From positions 16,135-80,134 of the forward strand of contig NZ_MWVJ01000015.1 of NCBI RefSeq assembly GCF_002087335.1: a stretch of 64,000 nt of DNA. The letters run 5' to 3'. Numbering within the stretch: the first letter of the stretch is position 1; each line of letters begins with the position of its first letter. A program made the position numbers and the translations under genes. Below the pieces are notes generated by a model. That model had not been told where the DNA came from, did not search any database, and saw nothing but the letters and a program-made list of their open reading frames with translations. Below, piece after piece: positions 60,074 through 64,000 of this stretch. The stretch is from Pseudophaeobacter leonis (lineage in GTDB: Bacteria > Pseudomonadota > Alphaproteobacteria > Rhodobacterales > Rhodobacteraceae).

Positions 60074-60270
60074 TCAAAGACGTCCTTCAGTATCTCGCCG
60101 CTGGCGATAGCTTGAAGTTGGTCAACAGGCCAGCGATCCAGCTTGCCACCAACCCGTATGGGCATTGGCAGGCTCCCTGCATCAACAAGATCCCGAAATT
60201 CGCTCAAAGACATATCCAGCAGCTTGGCGGCGGTCTGGGCTTTTGCGAGAATTGGTGTCGGGATTCCCAT
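60067..60270 (-). CDS. excisionase-like helix-turn-helix protein
   Basis: 67-residue protein with an AlpA/Xis-type winged helix: AKLLDMSLSEFRDLVDAGSL then VGGKLDRWPVDQLQAIAS. Such proteins direct the integrase towards excision and may also repress. ATG 60270 gives MGIPTPILAKAQT. Overlaps the integrase start, so the pair is coexpressed. Confidence 0.82.
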   Translation of the reverse strand: MGIPTPILAKAQTAAKLLDMSLSEFRDLVDAGSLPMPIRVGGKLDRWPVDQLQAIASGEILKDVFEW

Positions 60271-60342
60271 GCTGTTCTCCGAGAAAGGGCAGGTTGCGCG
60301 GCGCAGGCCGCAAAAAAGTGCTGATGCGTCGTTGGGGTGAGA

Positions 60343-60615
60343 TCAGTTTTTGCCTGATGCACGTCGCATGCGGCGTATGCATCGGTTCATGATTTTCTGC
60401 CGCTCGCTGATCTGTTCTGCGAGGCTGCATTTTTTGCGCTCGATGCGCATGTGCAGCCTAGCAAGTCGCCGTAGCTCCCAGTCATTTGCAAAGTGCAGCC
60501 AGAGTGTTTTGAGGCCAAAAGGGGCTGCTGTATTCGCAGCTCTGGCTTGGGTGCTGGATTGCTTCTGTGTAGCGGTCTCGACTGTACAGGTGGCTTTGGC
60601 GGATTGGATCAACAT
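60343..60615 (-). CDS. hypothetical small basic prophage protein
   Basis: 90 residues; start MLIQSAKATCTVETATQKQS, basic C-terminal half (ELRRLARLHMRIERKKCSLA; QKIMNRCIRRMRRASGKN). The frame is open further upstream but that part is an out-of-frame shadow of the next gene. ATG 60615 with a weak GGAAAT upstream. Part of the leftward early operon. No recognised family. Confidence 0.55.
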   Translation of the reverse strand: MLIQSAKATCTVETATQKQSSTQARAANTAAPFGLKTLWLHFANDWELRRLARLHMRIERKKCSLAEQISERQKIMNRCIRRMRRASGKN

Positions 60616-60628
60616 TGTGTATTTCCAG

Positions 60629-60958
60629 CTAGTTACGAGGGGAAGGTGCGAGACCTGCACCGTTGTAGGGGCACTCCGGGCGGCCATCTGTGGCGCGGCG
60701 TGTTGTGTCGGCAAGCCCAGCCTGGGCCCAGTTCTGGATCGCCTCGGCGCAGGTCGTGCCCTGGTGGCTGATGCCAAAGAGCCCGGCGTGCCAATGGTGT
60801 TCCTCTGGCTCCCAGGGCTGCAAGTCGGGGCGCCGCAGGCTGCCGCCAAGTTGCTTGAACAATGTGGTGCGCGCGAAAGGCGTGCCGCGGTTCAGCAGAT
60901 CCAGCGCAGCATTGTGGATTTTCTGGGGATCTGTCGCCTTCACGCGACGCTCTCGCAT
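60629..60958 (-). CDS. hypothetical prophage protein
   Basis: 109 residues, start MRERRVKATDPQKIHNAALD. Two Trp-rich blocks (LQPWEPEEHHWHAGLFGISH; EAIQNWAQAGLADTTRR) and one GRPECPYNGAGL. Its ATG at 60958 lies within the last codons of the preceding gene, so both are translated together. Family not recognised. Confidence 0.65.
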   Translation of the reverse strand: MRERRVKATDPQKIHNAALDLLNRGTPFARTTLFKQLGGSLRRPDLQPWEPEEHHWHAGLFGISHQGTTCAEAIQNWAQAGLADTTRRATDGRPECPYNGAGLAPSPRN

Positions 60959-61185
60959 GTGGTTCCGATCGCGGTTGCGACCCAATTGTCGATCGCCCGT
61001 TCTTCACCCATCCCAGTGACATGCACGCCGTAAAGCTGGATCTCTAGCAAGGCTTTGCCAGGCACGGGGTAGGGATAGAGGCCGCCGCTCTCGATCACGG
61101 CGCAGGCGAGGGTGTCGCGGCGCTCGCGACCTGACAGTGTGGCCAGGGTGAGGGCAAAGCGGCTGGCATCGGTGGTGTCTGGCAT
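60940..61185 (-). CDS. hypothetical prophage protein
   Basis: 81 residues, start MPDTTDASRFALTLATLSGR, with the ending GMGEERAIDNWVATAIG. GGAAAAG lies about eight bases before ATG 61185. It overlaps the next gene by 19 bases. A similar domain order (YPVPGKALLEIQLYGVHVTG) is common in small phage early proteins. Function unknown. Confidence 0.7.
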   Translation of the reverse strand: MPDTTDASRFALTLATLSGRERRDTLACAVIESGGLYPYPVPGKALLEIQLYGVHVTGMGEERAIDNWVATAIGTTCESVA

Positions 61186-61293
61186 GGGCTTTTCCTGATT
61201 GATGGTGTGCGGGCGGCGTACTTTGGAGGAGGACTGAGCCACCCGCACGACTCCGCGCGGCAAGAAGAAATGCGCGGAATTCTGAAAGGCGGT

Positions 61294-61321
61294 GACCGGC
61301 GTAGTCCTCCTGACGCCGGTC
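61294..61321. repeat. hairpin in the untranslated part of the early leftward operon
   Basis: GACCGGCG and CGCCGGTC, eight bases each around a 12-base loop. It lies in a 234-base stretch (61186-61419) that otherwise holds no gene; it may be a transcript-processing or attenuation hairpin. Confidence 0.5.
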
Positions 61322-61419
61322 GGCCTTGTTATAGGTGGTGCGGGGGTGCCCGCTGACTGGCTGGGCCCTGCGCACGGCGCCGGGGCAAAACAGGCCTCGG
61401 CGTGGTGGTGCAAATTGGG

Positions 61420-61702
61420 TCAGGCAGCATGCTTGGGTTGAACCTGGTATCCCTTGCTGGCAATCACCTCGCGTACTTTTTCACCAACGCGGACCAAAGT
61501 CTGGTCGATTGGCTCCGGTGAGGGGGCGGGGCGGTCAATAAGGTGCTGGGGGTGCAGACGTGCCGGGTCAAAGCCCTGACCGCGACCTGCCTTCATGACG
61601 GGCCCAGGCGGTTGCAAATTGTGTTGGATCATCGACGTAATTCTCGGGCGACCCGACGATCAAGCGGGCATCCCGCAGCATGGTATTCTTAAAGTCTTGC
61701 AT
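61420..61702 (-). CDS. hypothetical first gene of the leftward early operon (probable frameshift)
   Basis: ATG 61702 has a near-perfect GGAGG seven bases upstream and gives MQDFKNTMLRDARLIVGSPE, then NYVDDPTQFATAWARHEGRS. That frame ends at about 61567, but the adjacent frame continues in protein-like text DPARLHPQHLIDRPAPSPEP to VIASKGYQVQPKHAA at 61420. One extra base near 61575 would join them into 93 residues. Alternatively a 44-residue protein and a separate second frame exist. Transcribed from the promoter covered by two operators. No recognised family. Confidence 0.55.
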
Positions 61703-61730
61703 TCAATCCTCCATCGGTTGATGAGAATTG

Positions 61731-61759
61731 AAGGTATTGTAGGAAATAACCTACGTCAA
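61731..61759 (-). promoter_or_regulatory. probable leftward early promoter
   Basis: Read on the minus strand, TTGACG (61759-61754) and TACCTT (61736-61731) are separated by exactly 17 bases. The spacer is occupied by operator 1, so repressor binding would block the promoter. Confidence 0.6.
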
Positions 61760-61782
61760 TACAGAATATAGGAAATAACCTA
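61740..61782. promoter_or_regulatory. two operator-like palindromes (left operator)
   Basis: TAGGAAATAACCTA occurs at 61740-61753 and again, identical, at 61769-61782, 29 bases apart. The half-site is TAGG/CCTA around six A/T bases. Same consensus as the three sites upstream of the repressor gene. Confidence 0.75.
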
Positions 61783-61884
61783 TCATCTGAATTCTGGCAG
61801 ACCTACAGGAGCCAGTTGGGCAATGGTTGTTTGGTGACCTGGTGATGCAAGGCTGGTGCCGGTGGGGAGGGGGGGGCGTTTAGG

Positions 61885-62520
61885 TTAGAGTTTGACCGCG
61901 AGTTCCGCTGGCCAATGCAACCTCACGCGGGCCGCCCACTTTAAGCGTTTGTTCCACATGGTTGTTGCACCAGGGTTGAGTGAAATTAGGTGAAAGAAAC
62001 CAGGCTCATCTCCTGGCTTGATTTGCTTAACCCAACCCAAGCCTTCCTCGCATTCACAAACGCACCGGTGTCCGACAACGTCATTTGGGACGCCTTCGTG
62101 CGTTGCACGGGTATAGAATAGCAAGTCGCCAGCTGAATAAACCGGCTCCATACTGTCGCCTGCAATTTCGACAGCTACAATTCCGTGCGGAGTAAGCCCC
62201 GCAGGGCATTCCACCTGAGGGCCGCCACCTTTTTCGTAGCTATCAAATACAGGAACTTGCTCGCCAGCACCAACTTTGCCGGCGATTGAGATCGAAGGCC
62301 GCTGATGGATCGTTCCGCCAACTATCTCAGTAACGTCAACGCCCAGGACTTCAGAGATCTTGAGGAGGTTGGCAAAGGTCGGGTTTTTGGTCTTTCTGGT
62401 GATGATATCGCGAACACCGGTGGGGCTCATTCCTGCGGCCAGTGCGACTGCGCGTGGATTGGTGTCCCGTTCTTGTACGAGGCGCTCGATTCTATCTGCT
62501 ATCATCTGGCTGGTATCCAT
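61885..62520 (-). CDS. prophage repressor, XRE domain plus S24 (LexA-like) peptidase
   Basis: 211 residues. An N-terminal helix-turn-helix (NPRAVALAAGMSPTGVRDII) is followed by a linker (SISIAGKVGAGEQVPVF) with possible Ala-Gly cleavage sites, and by the S24 autoprotease with Ser123 in AGDSMEP and Lys165 in GWVKQIKPG. Such repressors are self-cleaved with RecA after DNA damage. Its start lies against a palindrome at 62522-62535, so the gene is probably autoregulated. ATG 62520 gives MDTSQMIADRIERLVQERDT. Central regulator of the element. Confidence 0.93.
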   Translation of the reverse strand: MDTSQMIADRIERLVQERDTNPRAVALAAGMSPTGVRDIITRKTKNPTFANLLKISEVLGVDVTEIVGGTIHQRPSISIAGKVGAGEQVPVFDSYEKGGGPQVECPAGLTPHGIVAVEIAGDSMEPVYSAGDLLFYTRATHEGVPNDVVGHRCVCECEEGLGWVKQIKPGDEPGFFHLISLNPGATTMWNKRLKWAARVRLHWPAELAVKL

Positions 62521-62521
62521 G

Positions 62522-62593
62522 TAGGTAATATCCTACATGTCCGTCTTTCGCGCAAATAGGATAAATCCTCTTTACTTAGTGGGATAAAACCTA
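62522..62593. promoter_or_regulatory. three operator-like palindromes (right operator)
   Basis: TAGGTAATATCCTA (62522-62535), TAGGATAAATCCTC (62557-62570) and TGGGATAAAACCTA (62580-62593) share the TAGG-N6-CCTA pattern of the left sites; the last two have one mismatch each. They fill the space between the repressor gene and the divergent early gene at 62607. Confidence 0.75.
62527..62555 (-). promoter_or_regulatory. candidate promoter of the repressor gene
   Basis: On the minus strand TTGCGC (62555-62550) and GATATT (62532-62527) are 17 bases apart. The -10 lies inside operator 3 and ends seven bases before the repressor ATG, so the transcript might start at or near the ATG. Confidence 0.4.
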
Positions 62594-62606
62594 CACCCTT
62601 GCACGC

Positions 62607-62815
62607 ATGATGATGACTGAATTCAAAAATGAAATTGAGCAACACCTGGTTCGAGTGGCATGACCCCTTCTCGGTTTGGTCGTGAGGCTGTAAATGACCC
62701 TAGCTTTGTATACCGGTTGAGAAAAGGCGGTGAATGTCGCCCAAGTACGATCGAAAGGGTGCGGGCCTACATGGTTCCTTCCCCGGTCGATGTGATTGCG
62801 GAGGCAGCCGCATGA
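62607..62815 (+). CDS. small Cro-like early regulator (one apparent frameshift)
   Basis: In one frame MMMTEFKNEIEQHLVRVA stops at 62663; overlapping it in the next frame is MTPSRFGREAVNDPSFVYRL and RKGGECRPSTIERVRAYMVP, ending at 62815. Restoring one G near 62656 joins them into a 69-residue protein resembling small helix-turn-helix regulators of alphaproteobacterial prophages. Without correction, the second frame (ATG 62660, 51 residues) could stand alone. Placed where a Cro protein would be, opposite the repressor. ATGA overlap with the next gene. Confidence 0.6.
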
Positions 62816-63135
62816 GCCTCCCCCGTCTGACCCTGATTGTAAGCAATGATCCGTCATGTGCCGAGGCTGGCACAGGTGTGGCTCAAAGTTCTTGGTCAAA
62901 TCAGTTTGAGCCCTATCGGCTCAAGTCTGAGGCACCGGAACTTTGGTCCAGCTACTTTCGTGCCCGGTTTACCAGCCCCCGTGAAGTGGCGCTGTTCTGC
63001 GATGTCAGCTTTCAAACGGCGTTGAATTGGTGGGGCGCTGTAACTGCGCCCACGAGCCACATCGCGCTGCTGGTGATGCTGACGGATCCGAACGCGCCGG
63101 GTTTCTTTCACGCACAATTAAGGAGGGCGGCATGA
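62812..63135 (+). CDS. hypothetical prophage protein
   Basis: 107 residues, start MSLPRLTLIVSNDPSCAEAG, with GGAGG eight bases upstream. A later block, EVALFCDVSFQTALNWWGAV, looks like a helix-turn-helix, so a DNA-binding role is possible. The frame is open upstream to 62734, but the ATG at 62812 is supported by its ribosome binding site and the overlap with the upstream gene. Overlaps the next gene by four bases. Confidence 0.7.
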   Translation: MSLPRLTLIVSNDPSCAEAGTGVAQSSWSNQFEPYRLKSEAPELWSSYFRARFTSPREVALFCDVSFQTALNWWGAVTAPTSHIALLVMLTDPNAPGFFHAQLRRAA

Positions 63136-63377
63136 CAGTTCGCATGCAACGCATCGCCTATCAGATCTGGTGGATGACCCGCGCAACCGCAGGCGATTGT
63201 ACCCTGGCGGATCTGGCGCTTTTTACCGGAGCCAGTGCCAACACATGCCGCAATATCTGCATGCATCGCGGCTGGGGCAATCGCTATCGCCGCCGGGTAA
63301 CGGATCGGCGCAGGATGGCTCCATTTGAGGCCGCGCAGGCCTGCGAGGTCTATGACCTGGTCGAGGCTTTCGTCTGA
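63132..63377 (+). CDS. hypothetical prophage protein with helix-turn-helix-like region
   Basis: 81 residues, start MTVRMQRIAYQIWWMTRATA, then LADLALFTGASANTCRNICM, which resembles a DNA-binding helix-turn-helix, and a basic block WGNRYRRRVTDRRRM. AGGAGGG precedes ATG 63132. Translated in overlap with both neighbours. Confidence 0.68.
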   Translation: MTVRMQRIAYQIWWMTRATAGDCTLADLALFTGASANTCRNICMHRGWGNRYRRRVTDRRRMAPFEAAQACEVYDLVEAFV

Positions 63378-64000
63378 TGCAGACCACGCATCACTTGCAG
63401 CCAGTCAACATCAGCGATTTGCCGGACTATCCGCTGTCATGCAATGATCGCCTGGATAGCCACTTTTTCATGGCCTGGGAGCGGCGGCGCTGGTTGGCCT
63501 CGGATATGCGCCTGAATGCAACGCCCGAATGCCGGGCGCTGTATTTTGATCTGATCAATATCGCTTATGACAACAGCCCCGTGGGCACCTTGCCGATGGA
63601 TCGGAACATTCTGGCCAAGCTGCTGATGGTGGATCCGGGGCATTTTGGATCACTGTGCAAGCTGGACTATGGGCCGCTCTACAAATGGGAGCCTTGTCGC
63701 TGTGACAATGGCGACATCCGGCTGATGCACCCGATGGTGTTGCGCAGCCTGTCGGAGGCCATGGCCCGGCGCGAGGATCACCGGGCCCGCAATGATGCGG
63801 CCAATTCCGCCAAGCGGCTGCAGCGGCTGCGCATCACGGTTTCCGGCTATCACGCGGATCTGGCCAAGAACGATGCCGCCATCCGCTGGATGGATGAATG
63901 GTTGGTGAAAGAGGGCTGCGAGTATCGCGGTGCCGCCTGGATCGAACGGGGGATGCAGGCTTGGTCTAACCACATCTTCGACCTCGGGCGGGCAGGGGGG
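63377..64000 (+). CDS. probable prophage replication-type protein (DUF1376-like), 3' end off the window
   Basis: 208 codons to the edge, still open. Text such as FFMAWERRRWLASDMRLNAT, ECRALYFDLINIAYDNSPVG and LPMDRNILAKLLMVDPGHFG resembles DUF1376/replisome-organiser proteins, which bind DNA in the early replication module. The start ATG overlaps the stop of the preceding gene (TGATG). The identification is by resemblance only. Confidence 0.55.
   Translation, partial: MQTTHHLQPVNISDLPDYPLSCNDRLDSHFFMAWERRRWLASDMRLNATPECRALYFDLINIAYDNSPVGTLPMDRNILAKLLMVDPGHFGSLCKLDYGPLYKWEPCRCDNGDIRLMHPMVLRSLSEAMARREDHRARNDAANSAKRLQRLRITVSGYHADLAKNDAAIRWMDEWLVKEGCEYRGAAWIERGMQAWSNHIFDLGRAGG

Noticed and set aside
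61186..61413. N-terminal extension of the prophage gene at 61185
   Set aside because: The frame is open to 61413, but GGAAAAG just before ATG 61185 marks the start, and the upstream text (Pro/Arg-rich) does not look translated.

Overview
The window looks like chromosomal DNA of a Roseobacter-type alphaproteobacterium (Rhodobacterales). The support is a heterotetrameric sarcosine oxidase operon (soxB-D-A-G), a yfgM-like/bamB/der block, a yajC-secD-secF block followed by ccmABCDG, glnB-glnA, a high overall G+C content and generally close similarity of the predicted proteins to families I know from this order. This is recognition by eye; no database search was possible.

Layout. 1-1.2 kb: 5' part of ccmI (minus). 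1.4-7.0 kb: sarcosine oxidase operon with an unexpected 433-base insert between soxB and soxD. 7.5-8.6 kb: two related small secreted proteins separated by a tandem repeat. 8.6-17.1 kb: FkbM methyltransferase, Fe/Mn superoxide dismutase, RarD permease, LOG-family protein, a large LysM protein, an Atm1-type ABC exporter and a membrane-anchored EEP-family protein. 17.4-22.4 kb: RND efflux pump and its periplasmic adaptor (minus). 22.7-26.4 kb: yfgM-like, bamB, der. 26.7-31.2 kb: desaturase, helix-hairpin-helix protein with a Lys/Ala tail, serS, two unknown genes. 31.2-37.6 kb: yajC-secDF, Mth938-like gene, ccmABCDG. 37.6-45.5 kb: metabolic and envelope genes including acnA and fliG. 45.7-58.7 kb: purB, hydrolase-OsmC fusion, DUF1007 plus NicO metal exporter, DUF3445 heme protein, lytic transglycosylase, Hsp70-like, glnA, glnB, NAD(P)HX repair enzyme. 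58.9 kb to the end: tRNA-Leu(UAG) followed by a prophage or integrative element: integrase, excisionase, small leftward early genes, an S24-type repressor flanked by five operator-like palindromes, and rightward early/replication genes cut by the window edge.

Quality. About 25 genes, including serS, secD, secF, acnA, purB, bamB and glnB, are split by single-base indels or (secD) by one amber codon, while the rest of each protein stays recognisable in another frame. So many lesions in housekeeping genes of a living cell are implausible, so I treat them as sequence errors and annotate each gene at its reconstructed full extent as a CDS.

Nothing here is convincingly a wholly new system. The best candidates for a second look are the prophage operator array, the secreted paralogue pair, the unknown gene pair between serS and yajC, the insert inside the sox operon, and the histone-like HhH protein.
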